A DNA stretch of 64,000 nucleotides. It comes from Mya arenaria (lineage: Eukaryota > Mollusca > Bivalvia > Myida > Myidae). The stretch spans positions 1,893,501-1,957,500 of the forward strand of contig NC_069136.1 of assembly GCF_026914265.1 (NCBI RefSeq), read 5' to 3'. Below the pieces are notes generated by a model. The model ran no database searches and had not been told where the DNA came from. It worked only from the letters and a program-made list of their open reading frames with translations. Below, one piece after another: positions 34,777 through 49,700 of this stretch (position 1 is the stretch's first letter; every line of letters starts with the position of its first letter). The position numbers and the translations under genes are program-made.

Positions 34777-37700
34777 GTGGGTAGGAAATTACACATTCAC
34801 ATGTAGTCATGTTAGTTACAGACAGTGTATATCCAACAGCCCCTCCCCGCTGGCAGGGCTACAGAAGAGGGGTGACTCTAACTTACACAGTGAAAGAAAG
34901 CACATGCTAGAAGACATTTCCCCGATTGTAGAAAACAACAACTGGTTTATGTATCACATTATGTGGTTTGGTGTCTTTTGAGTAAAGTCATTTTTGTGTC
35001 GCCTGAAAAGACGACATATAGGGGTTACTTTTGTCAGCGGCGGTGGCGGTGGCGGTGGCGGCGGCGTCCGCGTCCCATTTTCGCTTGTCCGGGGTATATA
35101 TCCTAAACTATTAGTGGTATCAACTTGAAACTTCATATGTACATAGATCTAATTGAGGGCAAGTGCAGTGCACAAGAACTGTTACTCTTGCTTCCATATT
35201 TTTAGAGTTTTGCCCTTTGTTATTTTTCATGCTTAAAGTTTTGTCCGGGGCATATCTTGTAGAATATAAGAGTTATCAACTTGAAACTTCATATGTAGAT
35301 ATATCTCATGGAGGGCAAGTGCAGTGCACAATAACAGTAACTCTTGCTTTCTTAGTTTTAAAGTTATTGCCCTTTGTTAATTTTCATGCTTAAAGTTTTG
35401 TCCGGGGCATACCTTGAAGAATATAAGAGGTATCAACTTGAAACTTCATAGCTAGATAGATCTCATTGAGGGCAAGTGCAGTGCACAATAACAGTAACTC
35501 TTGCTTTCTTAGTTTTAAAGTTATTGCCCTTTGTTAATTTTCATGCTTAAAGTTTTGTCCGGGGCATATCTTGAAGAATATAAGAGGTATCAACTTGAAA
35601 CTTCATAGCTAGATATATCTCATTGAGGGCAAGTGCAGTGCACAATAACAGTAACTCTTGCTTTCTTAGTTTTAAAGTTATTGCCCTTTGTTAATTTTCA
35701 TGCTTAAAGTTTTGTCCGGGGCATACCTTGAAGAATATAAGAGGTATCAACTTGAAACTTCATAGCTAGATAGATCTCATTGAGGGCAAGTGCAGTGCAC
35801 AATAACAGTAACTCTTGCTTTCTTAGTTTTAAAGTTATTGCCCTTTGTTAATTTTCATGCTTAAAGTTTTGTCCGGGGCATACCTTGAAGAATATAAGAG
35901 GTATCAACTTGAAACTTCATAGCTAGATAGATCTCATTTAGGGCAAGTGCAGTGCACAATAACAGTAACTCTTGCTTTCTTAGTTTTAAAGTTATTGCCC
36001 TTTGTTAATTTTCATGCTTAAAGTTTTGTCTGGGGCATACCTTGAAGAATATAAGAGGTATCAACTTGAAACTTCATAGCTAGATAGATCTCATTGAGAG
36101 CAAGTGCAGTGCACAAATACCGTTACTCTTGCTGCCATATTTTTAGAGTTATTGGCCTTTGTTAATTTTCTTGCTTAGGTTTTGTCCTTGGCATATCTCG
36201 TAAACTATAGGAGGTTTCAACCTGAAACTTATTCCGTAGGTATATCTGATTGAGGGTTCAAATGCCACCTACACTTGAAAGTTAAATGGCATCATCATTG
36301 TCTATAAATGAATAAAATGCCAATCTAACAGCTATAATGTCGACAGTAAATAATTCGTCAGGCGACACATCCATCTCGCGGAGTTCTAGTTCATTTCAGG
36401 GCTCGAATTTAAGCTGGCATACTCGCTAAATGCGAGTCAGTTTTGCCGATAGCGACCTCATAAAAAATCTACTTGCTAAAATTTGCGAGTCCCATATTTT
36501 AAAACAAAAGAGGATGAACGCGAATGAGAACACAAAGAATATCATGTGGCATAGAGGCTTAACAACTCATAACAGCTTAGCATAAAACGCTTTTGTGACA
36601 CTGATCGCGAGTGCCGATTTTGATAACGGGGTACATATTTGCAGTACACAAAATTCCAACACAGTGATCTCCCTTGACAAGCAGACAAGTTCAGCAAAAT
36701 CCACTGTTTTTTTCCTGAATATCAGAATGTGTCGTCTGCAGATATAAATAAACTATTAAATGTCAGAATAAAGCTTATTGTTTTATTGATTAAAAGAATA
36801 TTGTCATGTGTTCTTAAGGAAAAGTAATGTTTGACTCTTGTTCATTAAAGATTTAACTTGTATTGACATTGGTTACTTTATTGTTCGGCATATAATGCTA
36901 ATTTAACCTAATTTAATAGTTTGGGAAAAAAGCAAGTAACTTTTTGATAAAGTGAGTAAAACATTTACCCACTTGCCAAAAATTGCAAGTAGGAAAAAAG
37001 TTTAAATTCCAGCCCTGCATTTCATAAATACAACAGGTTTTATCCTATCCTAAGAAACTTGGCCAGATAAATTGGCAGCTTGATGTTTAAGACCAGTGTG
37101 AATATTTATCATTTCTGGTTAAGAGTTAGGTTACTATGTCCAATACTAAGACAAAATTTTACATTAACTCTCATCTATCAGTTAAAATTGGTGACAACCC
37201 ACTCCATTATGATTAACCAACCCATGATTTTTTGAGTGGATTGTCACCAATTTTAAATGATAAATGAGAATTAATCAGGTGAAATGAATGCCCTGCTACT
37301 GTAATCAGGATACTCCTGTACAGGGATAAAACAATGACCAAGTACCGGTATTGTATAAAAAAATGATCCTTTAGAATTGAGATTGCTGATAAGTGATTTC
37401 ATAGTCTTCAAATTAATTTTTGCTATGTGGCTGTAATTCTCTAACTAAGATAAATATGGAAAAACAATGTAAATGATAATTCTCTAAACTTAGATATATA
37501 TGGAAGACCAACAATATAGATTATTTGTTTTTCGCTAAAAATTGATCTTTATTACATTCAAAATTGTATAAAGAAAAAAAAAACCCATAAAAGTTTGCTT
37601 TTAGTTTCAATTCTCATGACTTGTTAACATTTAACTTCATCTTGATATTCTTTTATAGAAATTTTCATTAACTTTTGATTTTGAATAAATGTACATTTAT

Positions 37701-40700
37701 TTATAATTGAAAAAAATATCAAAATGCCTTCAAATTGAAGGATTTATTATGATTTTAGACCAATTTTCATCCCTACTCCACATCTTTATTAACCACATCT
37801 ACAATCTTTGTTCACAGGGTGATGTTAAACCAAGCATAACATTGAAGATTAGCAAAGGTGAAATCCAGTCCCCAAGTAAACAATTGCAGAATAAATTCAA
37901 GAAGGAGAAAGGTTCAGAGATCAAAAAGATTATGTGTAAGTTAAAGACTGATGATGAAACCAAAGTCGAAGTGAAGGAGGAAGTCGAATCAGATAAGGAA
38001 GAATCTGAAAATGAGGCCAGTGAGACAAAACCAAAGAAATGTGACCAATTAACTGTTGATGACAATGTTGAAGAAAAATTAAATGTTAATGGCAAGGTTG
38101 AAGACAAATCAAATGGTGATAAAAAGGTTGAGGACAGATTAACTGTCAATGACAATGTTGAAGAGGTTGAGGACAGATTAAATGATGATGACAAGGTTGA
38201 AGCTGAATCAAATGTTGTCAACAAAGTTAAAGAGAAATTAAATGCTGATGACAAGGTTGAAGACAGATTAAACGGTGACAATAAGGTTGAAGACAGATTA
38301 AATGTTGACGACAAAGTTAAAGAGAAATTAAATGTTGATGACAAGGTTGAAGACAAAAAAGAATCTGAAAAACATCCAAGTAAAACAGAAGAATGTGATA
38401 AAGACACTGTTGATATATCACATGATCAGCATTCACCTCAAGCTAAAGAACCAGACAAAGAAATTAGGAAAGAAGAAAAAGTTGATAGTATTAAAGCTGA
38501 AAAGGAGTCTGAAACCAATCGTGAAGACAAAGAGGTTGTTATAAGTGACAAGAAAGAACCTAGTAAAGAAGATGTGGATGATCTCAAGAAAAGTAATGTT
38601 TCATTAGAAGCTGATTCTGTGTCTATTGAGCATTCCCCAATGCAAGATAAAAGTGTAACTGAAAGTAAAAGTGGTAATGATAAAACTGATGTTAATACAA
38701 GTGATCTGAGAAATGGACCCGCAGAAATAGATACAGAGGATAGCAATAAGGATAAATCAAGCGAAGAATTATTGTCCGAGTCAAAAAAGATTAACTTTAA
38801 AGATACAGATAAACCCTCCAATGAAAATACCAGTAATACCTCAAGTAACCGTATTAAAGAAAGTAAAGACTCAAATGCTGCTGAAGAAAGTAAAGACTTT
38901 TCACAAATTCCTGCCAAAGATACAGTTTCTAAAGATGAGCCAGGTGAATCTAGGCCTTCACTCACTGAGACAAAAGAAAGTGTTATTGTGCCCAAAACAA
39001 TAGATGATAAAGAAACAATAGATGATAAGGAAACAATAGATGAACAAGTGGAAACACTGAAAGAAGCTGAACTTGATACAAAAGATTCAAAGCCTGATGG
39101 ACATTCAGAAACTCCATCTCTAAATGAGGATAGAAGTAATGAATGTATGGCTAATGATGGAAAAATATGTAGCGAATCTGAAACTAAAAATGATGTTAAA
39201 GATGATATTAATGGCGAAAATGTAGCAACAGTGGCAGATGCAATAAGTAAGAAAACCAGAAAACGAAAACAGGTTGACAATGCTAAAGAATGTGCTAGCA
39301 GTTCTTCCGACGAGGAAAGTAAGGCTGAGAAAGACAATAGTGAAAAGAGAAAGATAATGATTGCAGTTCGAAAATCCCATAAATCAGATAATTGTGAAAG
39401 TGCAAAGAGTGGGCCTACTGAGGAACATGTAAATAAAGTTGAAGAATTTCAAGAAAAAGACAAGTCTAATGAGATTGACATTAAGCGTAAAATTACTGAA
39501 GAAGATGTTAAATGTCTAGATGATGAAACAAAGCAAATTGATTCTGAAACGCCACCAAAAGATGTAAATGAAACAGAATTGAAAGGAGAAAAGAATGAAG
39601 AACACAATAAGGTAACTGAAAGAAATAAAAAGAGCGATGTTGAGCAGAAATCTGATAAAGTTGTGGATGAAAGTGAGTGTGATACCAAAGTAGGTGCTGA
39701 GATATCTGATGATGATAATGATGATGATGATGATGATGATGATGACAGTGAAAGTATAGTTATTGATAATGAAGAAAGCAAGAAAGTGTCATCGGATACT
39801 GAGTCTGAGGATTCTAAACCTTTGAAGAAAGTTACAGGATTGCTTGCTCATTCAAGACAGACAAAGAAAAGACAGGTAATTTCCTTGTGTTTAAATAGTT
39901 CATTGCAGCAATTTTACATACAAACTATCATTATTTGACGACAGTATGTGGCATAAGTTACATTTGTAAAATGAATACTACAAGAAGCAATATGCATTAT
40001 ATGGAATTCAAAATCATTGGGGTTTTCAAGGAATCATGCCTGCCACCATGTAGTACAAACAATCTTATCTGTAAATGGATCCTCGTATTTTACATTATAA
40101 ATACTGAATGCTTTAACCCTTTTCCAAAACATATTCACAAAAAATTGTGCTTTTAAAATCATTGAGCACACATTTTAATGAGTACTAAAGTTAAAATAAA
40201 TAGGAAATGGTTAAATCTGTATTTGTACTGGATAACTAGTGCTAGAAACACTTAAAAAGGAATCATATGTTTAATTTTGTTTCGTTCATTTTAATATGAG
40301 ATTTTCAGCTGATTTAAAACATCTTTTTGATGTTAAAATGTATATTTTGGCAAATCCAACAGGCTGAAGACAATGTTGACATAGATATCGTAGAGCCTGC
40401 TTCTAAGCGTTCCAAGCTGAGGGGGCGTGTCAGTTCAAGGGGGCGAGGCAAGCTGTCATCAGCAGCACCCTCAGACACATCTTCGTCCGACTCTGATGAT
40501 ATGCCTCTCAGTCAGGTGGCTGTACGAGGCACCAGGGGCAGTAACCCAGCCCACAGGAAAACTTCAGTTGGACTCAAGAAGAAGAATGGCTTACAACAGG
40601 TATCAATAAATGTGGGACCTGTGATTATTGTCTTTTTTCTGGTTGGATAATAAGATACAGGTGGGAAAAGATATGCCAGCTCTAGATATTTCCATGTTTA

Positions 40701-43700
40701 TGATTTTCATTAAATGCTGTCCGTCATTTATTTACCCTAATAAGTGTCATGCATGTATATACAGTGTTCTGCAAACGATTTGAAAACATGGGCCCAGATG
40801 GCCAATCAGACTTTAAAACTTTTCAGAAAAGGTTGGACACAATTACTGATAGAAATCTTATTTAATAGTGATTTCATAGAAAAGCATTCAACTATTACTA
40901 TTTATACAATCATTTTATCTTGATGCAAGAGGGTGGCCTTCACGGAACACTCCATAATGATTTAATACAAATGTAGGTTTATTTATGTTTTGTTATCATT
41001 AGACTAATGACATACATAACTTTCCCAATAAAACACTAATGCGAAATTTGTGTAATAGTGTGTATTCTTTTACAATCCCTATGTAAATTGTGTGATTGTT
41101 AAATATTTTAACACACTTACTTAAAGGTATAAAACATAGGTAGATGCACAAAAGACACAAATTAAATTTAGTGCATTATTATGTTTTACGGTAATTCATT
41201 TAATGGAAAATATAAGCCTTTATTGATAGGTTTTTCAATTAATAGCTACAGGGCCACAAATTCCTCCGTTAAAGTAGCGCCAAAATATTGAAATTATTTG
41301 TACACAAATCATTTTATCATTATTGTCAAATGAGTTAAACATAATAAAGCATTATAGTTAATGTTTCTTTTGAGTATCAATCTATGTTTAGTACTTTTAA
41401 AGTTTTTGTGATTATTCACAATAACTATAAATTGACAGGAAGAATCTCCAGCCAAATCCAAGGACTCATCAGAGGCAGGTCTGAGTGGAGATGAGCAGGG
41501 TCGGCGACGAAGTCTGCGCGTGCGGACTTTACAAGCCCGTAAAAAGTCTCCATCACCCGAGTATGTTCCCAGTGAATCTGAGAATTACACGGAAGATGAG
41601 CATGATGACGATGAGTTCATCTTGAAGTCGAGATTGCGGAGAAAAAGGGAGCCAAAGGAAGGTGTGTTGAACATGCTGGTAGTTATCCCACCATTAAAAT
41701 TTTTTCCCCATTTTAAGATATTGTTTTGAGATATCTTTTTAAAAATAAAAGTTTCTGAAAGATAAGTGATGTTAATCAAATGAACAAACCATCTGTTTGG
41801 TTTTGGCTCATAGCTTTTTTTTTGTTATTTCAGAAGTTGAAGAAGTACCTAAGGGTAGAAATGCTCTGAGATTTGAGGCTAAAACAAATAGTAAGTGATT
41901 GGTCAACTTGTTTTAATCATATAATATTTTTGTATTGCATGAGTGGTTGTTGTTGTTGTTGTTTATTGGTATTGTCAATTTATTATCTACGGTATAAATT
42001 CTTTTTTGAAAGATATTACCTTGATGAAAAAATGTATTTACTCAAAAGCTTTGGTCAAAAAACTAAGTTGAAGACGTTGTTTACTTCATATGTGCTGCTC
42101 AAAATACTGTTACAGATTAACACTTTTCTCTCATATAAGTTAACTTACAATAACAATAGAACAGATCTGGATTGTTTGGGAAACTGTCGAAAGTTTCATT
42201 TTTCTAAAAGCTTTTGTATGCTTTTAGCCATGAAATATCAATTTTTGACATAAATGTGAAAAAATAATATTTTGTAAGCAGTCTTGTATCGCTGGTTTCG
42301 CTTGTTTCCACACAATTAGGCAATGTCAGAATAAGAGAGAAAATAATTCAAGAAACAAGCTTTCTTGACCTTGAAAAGTTGCAAACCAGGTCAATTCAGA
42401 TCTGATTTCAGTTGAAATAGTGTTCCAAATGCACACAACAGTAACTACGTATAATGTTGTTTTGTTCATTTATTAACATATTAGTTATGAGGAAGGAATA
42501 CTCTTTCAAATGATAATAGAATTACATGTGGTCGTAAATTTGGCATCACAATTTACTTAGTGGAGCTACCTATGAACTAATTTCTGGTTCAGATTCATTA
42601 TTGGTTTGTATCTGTCATTTATTATCACAGAAAAGGTTGGAAAGAAGGTATCTGTGGTGGAGGAAGAGGAGGATTTCCCCTGTTGCAAGTGCGGCCTTTG
42701 TCACCAGCCAGAGTGGGTATGTACTGTAGACAACAATGATACTTCCTTTTGCCCTATATTGGGATTGATATGACACTAGACTGCATTAGAATGAATGACT
42801 TAGAATGAGATTTCCAAATGCATCAGGACTTAGATTATGGTAAATCATGAATTAATATGTTTAAGGTAATGCAAAATTATGAATATTGTGTTTAGGTAAT
42901 ACAAAATTATTATTATTTTTAGGTAATACAAAATTATGAATATTGTTTAGGTAATACAAAATCATGAATATTTTGTTGGTAATACAAAATAATGAATAGT
43001 TTTTCTGTAGAAATTCTTGAGAGTCTATAGAACCATTCTGGAAGATATTTGTGAGCTTTACAACAAAATTAAATATGTCACAGGTTATAATATTTTGTAC
43101 ACATTTTGTAAGTCACTTGCATGTAAATTCACTCCTATATTTTTCTAGATCCTTCTTTGTGATAAGTGTGAGGCTGGTTACCATACAGCCTGCCTCCGAC
43201 CCCCGCTTATGGTTGTACCAGAAGGAGACTGGTTCTGTCCGCCTTGTGAACATGTGAGTACTGCACAACGAATTCCAGGGCAACTTGCATTCTAGGGAGA
43301 CCATTTTTAAGCAAAGAGCTTTATTATCTCAGCAACGACCCATTTTTATACGCCCGAAGGGTCGTATTATGTTATGGCCTCCATCGTCTGTCCGTCTGTC
43401 TGTCTGTCCGTTAGCAATTCCGTGTCCGGGCCATAACCTGGTAACTAATAAAGCGATTTTCAAATGACTTTATACAAATCATCACTACATTAAAAGGATG
43501 TGTCGCGCGCAATTTCCAGGTCCATACCTCAAACACTAGAATCACCATGGGGGTGCGTTAGCAAATCCGTGTCCGGGCCACAACTTGGTCACTAATAAAG
43601 TCATTTTCAAATAACTTTATACAAAGCATCATTACATTAAAAGGATTTGTCGCGCGCAATTTCCAGGTCCATACCTCGAACACTAGAATCACCATGGGGG

Positions 43701-46700
43701 GGACGTTAGCAATTCCATGTCCAGGCCATAACTGGGTTACTACTAAAGCAATTTTCAAATAACTTTATACAAATCATCTTTACATTAAAAGGATTTGTCA
43801 AGCATGCTTTCCAGGTCCGTACTCAAAGGCTAATTGCACTGGGGGGCGTTAGCAATTCCGTGTCCGGGCCATAACTTGGTAACTAATAAAGCGATTTTCA
43901 AATAACTTTATACAAATCATCACTACATTAAAAGGATGTGTCGCGCGCAATTTCCAGGTCCATACCTCAAAGACTAGAATCACCATGGGGTTGCATTAGC
44001 AAATCCGTGTCCGGGCCACAACTTGGTCACTAATAAAGTCATTTTCAAATAACTTTATACAAAGCATCATTACATTAAAAGGATGTGTCGCGCGCAATTT
44101 TCAGGTCCATACCTCAAACACTAGAATCACCATGGGGGGGACGTTAGCAATTCCATGTCCAGGCCATAACTGGGTTACTACTAAAGTAATTTTCAAATAA
44201 CTTTATACAAATCATCTCTACATTAAAAGGATTTGTCAAGCATGCTTTCCAGGTCCGTACCTCAAAGGCTAATTTCACTGGGGGGCGTTAGCAATTCCGT
44301 TAGCAATTCCGTGTCCAGGCCACAATTTTGTGTTACTACTAATAAAGGAATTTTTATAAAACGCGTCCTAGCCACAACTTTGTAACCAATAAAGCAATTT
44401 TTAGATAACTTTATACAAATTATTTTTATTAGCACTGCTAACTTAAGTATCATTAAAGTTTCAATATTGGAAGTTTAAGCCTTTGTTGTAAACACTTCAC
44501 ACCTAGTAAGCAGTATACTAGCATAACCTAAATGTTTATTAAAGACCTCAAGCCGAATCTTCTTCGGGCGTATAATGCTCCGTTTCGCGGTGCTCTTGTT
44601 AAAAAGAGTGTTGAGTAAAAAAATGAAATTGTTAACCAAAAGAAAGACTAAGGTCCTAAAGGGGCTTATGACCCCCAGAGTCCTGGCTATTTTTCAGAAA
44701 TGACATAAGAGCTGTTAGAATCCCTGAATCATTATATCTAATGACCTACAGATTTACTAGCATACAATATGAAAAGCTTCAACAAGGTATGGCATCCTTT
44801 ATGCAGCCATTTGTCCCATGAATAATGGGCATGTTTAGAGAAAATTTCTGTATGAATTGTACTAACATTTCCATGTTTTCAGAACATGTTGACAGAGAAG
44901 TTACAAGAGCAACTGAAGATGCTGGATCAGGCCATTGTGAAGAATGACAGACTTATCAAGAGGTAAAAAACTCTGGCGAATTCAACACAGTGGTTCCTTC
45001 CCTTTGCTGTACAGTAATAACTGCTGTCATGCATCTTACTTGTATAAAAATATTTAAATAACACTTTGTTTACAAATAACAATTGTTATAACAGTAAAAA
45101 ACATATTTGTTCATACATCTTTGCATGGAATATCACTCAAAACTTCTTTTTTTAAACTGAGCAAAATCTTTTATGATTATTAAATTGTATTTGTTTCCAT
45201 TTTGTATATGCTGCAGCATATTGATGTTGTTGTAATGTATAATGTCAAAATTGTTTGCATAGTAAAAAAAAGTATGGAAACAGAATATCTAAGATTCAAA
45301 TTTGTTTTCTATTCCGATAGGAAGGAAAGGCTGGCCTTTGTCTCCGTAAGCCTGGACAATGTCATCAAAGAATCTCTGTCACAGGTATGAGAGTTTACAA
45401 TATCACCACATGTAATTTATTAAATGTACATAATCATGAAATTCAGAAACACAGATGTATTAATGCTGATTAGGAATGGTACCTGCTTAAAGCTGCACAC
45501 TCACAGATTGACAGTTTTGACATTTTATTTTAGTTCTTATCTCAGAATCAGCTGATTTTGGCATCAATGCCTTCAATTCAGTGTGATGAGTTAACTCACA
45601 ATAGAACAAATCTCAATTGTTTGAAAAACGTCGAAAACTTTCATTTTCTTAAAGCGTTATTTAGCTTTTAGCAACAAAATGTCAATATTCGACCATAAAT
45701 GTGCAGAACTGCAATCAAATCCTTAGTCAGCCTTCTTATATCACAGGTTTTCAGACATTTACGCTAAAATTGGCTCATCCCAAGACAAAAATAAAAAAAA
45801 GTTGTCAAAACAGGCAATCTGTGAGAGTGCAGCTTTAAAGCTTTGATTTTTTAAAATTTAGTTTGAATAAATATGTTAATGCTGACTACTGTCAGGGGAT
45901 GAGCCTTTTAAAAAGGTGCAGCAGAAGAGGGACAGGTGCTTTTAAAGAAAAACGCACTGTGGGTAATTTCAGCTTATGAATTTGACATATTAAAGTTAAA
46001 ATATGTTAAAATGATAAAGTAATATTAGCATTCAACTTCTATATATGTAGTTCATATGTATATATAGTCAAATATTTCTTTTGTTTTTATTACGACCTAC
46101 AATATGATTATAAATACATACAAATTTAACCTATTTTTTGGGGGGGTTAGTATTGTCTCAATACTACTGCAGTATGCTTTTTTTGTTTATAATTATTTGA
46201 GTCGAATGAGTAAACATGAAAATTCATTAAGATGAAGAAAAAAATGCATTAACCTATTACTATTGTGCAGCTTAAAATAGTTCATTAATACTTGCAGGCA
46301 GAAGAAAAACCTGAAGTTATAGCGAGAAGCAAGCGACGAGCATCACGATCAAAAAGAGGTCCAATTGCGTACAGTGATGAGGACAGTGACAGTGAAACTA
46401 ACTCTACCGAGGAGGAATCAGGAAGCTCATCTGATTCTTCCTCACAGTCAGAGATCTCTGTGGAGGACAGGCGGCATAAACAAAAGAAACATAAAGAATC
46501 TAAATTTGTGCAGAGGGCTTGCAGGTATTTCTGTTTATAAGCTTTCTTTTTTCCGAAGCAAAACAGTTCTGGTATAATCAGAGCCAATATTTGTACCAAT
46601 ATCAGGAATATACTTCATTTAAATTTCTATCTCGACACATTTTACCCCATAAAAGCATTGCATGATTCAAATGTTCAATGTTTTAACTCTTAATATTTAC

Positions 46701-49700
46701 ACCTCAAATTCTTTTCCTTAAATGAACTGCATTTCAGCAATTGCGAATATTTTTCTAATAAATGTAACATCTGTAGACATGTTCGGATCACGAAACATGA
46801 GTATTAATTAATGAATATAAATTGAAAAGGGTTTATATGGTTATTGTTTGTATTGTTTCAGCAAGCCACGAAAAACTTTCATCAATATGCTGAATAGTGC
46901 TTTATTTATTAGTATATATTATCAATGGGTTTTTAATAAAATATTATTCAACATACATGTCACATATACTAATTCATTTATGATAAAAAATGTCCAGACT
47001 AGAATTTCAAACTTATGCTTTTGTTCTTAAATGAAGTTGCATGTGCATATATGTCAATGTTTCAGGTCAAAGAAGCAGGTTAGCTACAGGTTTGAAGAGT
47101 ATGATGAGCTCATTATGGATGCGATAGAGGAGGATCTCAGTATTCCTAAAGATCCGAAACCAAAGAAGGTCAAGCCTCCTGGTGAGTCTGCAGAGAGTTT
47201 TTTGCTTGTCTGTTTTTAGAAATATTAACTTCTATTTAATAATAGAGATTGCTAATAACTTTGTACACACGTTAACAGTGGCAATAGGCATACACACGTT
47301 AACAGTGGCAATAGGCATACACACGTTAACAGTGGCAATAGGCATACACACGTTAACAGTGGCAATAGGCATACACACGTTAACAGTGGCAATAGGCATA
47401 AGCAATGAGATCGCTAATAACTTTGTACACACGTTAACAGTGGCAATAGGCATACACACGTTAACAGTGGCAATAGGCATAAGCAATGAGATTGCTAATA
47501 ACTTTGTACACACGTTAACAGTGGCAATAGGCATAAGCAATGAGATTGCTAATAACTTTGTACACACGTTAACAGTGGCAATAGGCATAAGCAATGAGAT
47601 TGCTAATAACTTGATACAAACATTACAGTGGCGATAGACATTAGCAAGGAGATTGCCCAGCAACTTTGTTCACACATTAACAGTGGCAATAGGCATAAGC
47701 AATGAGATTGCTAATAACTTGATACAAACATTACAGTGGCGATAGACATTAGCAAGGAGATTGCCCAGCAACTTTGTTCACACATTAACAGTGGCAATAG
47801 GCATAAGCAATGAGATTGCTAATAACTTGATACAAACATTACAGTGGCGATAGACATTAGCAAGGAGATTGCCCAGCAACTTTGTTCACACATTAACAGT
47901 GGCAATAGGCATAAGCAATGAGATTGCTAATAACTTGATACAAACATTACAGTGGCGATAGACATTAGCAAGGAGATTGCTAATAACTTGATACAAACAT
48001 TACAGTGGCGATAGACATTAACAGTGGCAAGGAGATTGCCCAGCAACTTTGTACACACATTAACAGTGGCGATAGACATTAGCAAGGAGATTGCCCAGCA
48101 ACTTTGTACACACATTAACAGTGGCGATAGACATTAGCAAGGAGATTGCGCAGCAACTTTGTACACACATTAACAGTGGCAATAGGCATAAGCAATGAGA
48201 TTGCTCACAACTTGGTACAAACATTAACAGTGGCAATAGGCATAAGCAATGAGATCGCTAACAACTTGGTACAAACATTAACAGTGGCAATAGGCATAAG
48301 CAATGAGATTGCCCAGCAACTTTGTACACACATTAACAGTGGCAATAGACATTAGCAAGGAGATTGCCCAGCAACTTTGTACACACATTAACAGTGGCAA
48401 TAGGCATAAGCAATGAGATTGCTAATAACTTGATGCAAACATTACAGTGGCGATAGACATTAGCAATGAGATTGCCCAGCAACTTTGTACACATGTTAAC
48501 AGTGGCAATAGGCATAAGCAATGAGATCGCTAACAACTTGGTACAAACATTAACAGTGGCAATAGACATTAGCAAGGAGATTGCCCAGCAACTTTGTACA
48601 CACATTAACAGTGGCAATAGGCATAAGCAAGGAGATTGCTAACAACTTGGTACACACATTAACAGTGGCAATAGACATTAGCAAGGAGATTGCCCAGCAA
48701 CTTTGTACAAACATTAACAGTGGCGATAGACATTAGCAATGAGATCACTGGCAACTTGGTACAAACATTAACAGTGGCGATAGACATTAGCAAGGAGATT
48801 GCCCAGCAACTTTGTACACACATTAACAGTGGCGATAGACATTAGCAAGGAGATTGCCCAGCAACTTGGTACAAACATTAACAGTGGTAATAGGCATAAG
48901 CAATGAGATTGCCCAGCAACTTTGTACACACATTAACAGTTGCAATAGGCATAAGCAATGAGATCGCTAACAACTTGGTACAAACATTAACAGTGGCAAT
49001 AGGCATAAGCAAGGAGATTGCTAACAACTTGGTACAAACATAAACAGTGGCAATAGGCATAAGCAAGGAGATTGCTAACAACTTGGTACACTGTTAATGT
49101 TTGTACCAAGCAATGCTGTCAGCAACAATCAATAGTGGTTGTCCAAAATCGATGTCCCTAATGTTACTTCCGGAAACTACATATTTTTTTGTTTTGTGGT
49201 AAAAGTCCAGTAATTGTCAATTTTTTTCTCCGGTAAATTCTTGTTGAGTTCATTTCAACAAGGGAGGTCACTCTCTTACACAAATGTGGTGAATGTGAAC
49301 ACTTTTGCTTAAAAACTTACAAACTCTTCCAAAATAACAAATTGTTTTTAATTGTTTATGTATTTCATAAAACCTTCAAAAACCTTTCTCTATGGTGTAG
49401 TGGGTCCGATCTTACCTGCAAATACCGGGGATCCCGGCTTGATGCATTCTGTTTGTGAAACCTTTTTTGGTATCGTTTTATTAACAAATTTACTTTTTTG
49501 TAAAAGTTTTATGAAATTAAGATATTGTAATGAAATCTTCAATATTACAGGTTATTGAATGTTAAGCTGGTTAACAAATATTTAATATGCTTTTACATGG
49601 ATAAAATGCTAAGATTACTTACTTTATGTGGTGTGCATCATTTTGCAATTGATAGTAAATCGAAATACTTGGTCCGATTGGATTCAATTATCGATAGCAA

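Noticed and set aside
38438-39337. 299-codon minus-strand Ser-rich frame
   Set aside because: Antisense shadow of the acidic RSF1 exon 8, whose splice sites and phase fit the gene.
47182-49081. Several open frames on both strands with HTLTVAIGI-type repeats
   Set aside because: They are products of the intron 17 minisatellite; the correct exon 17 ends at 47181.
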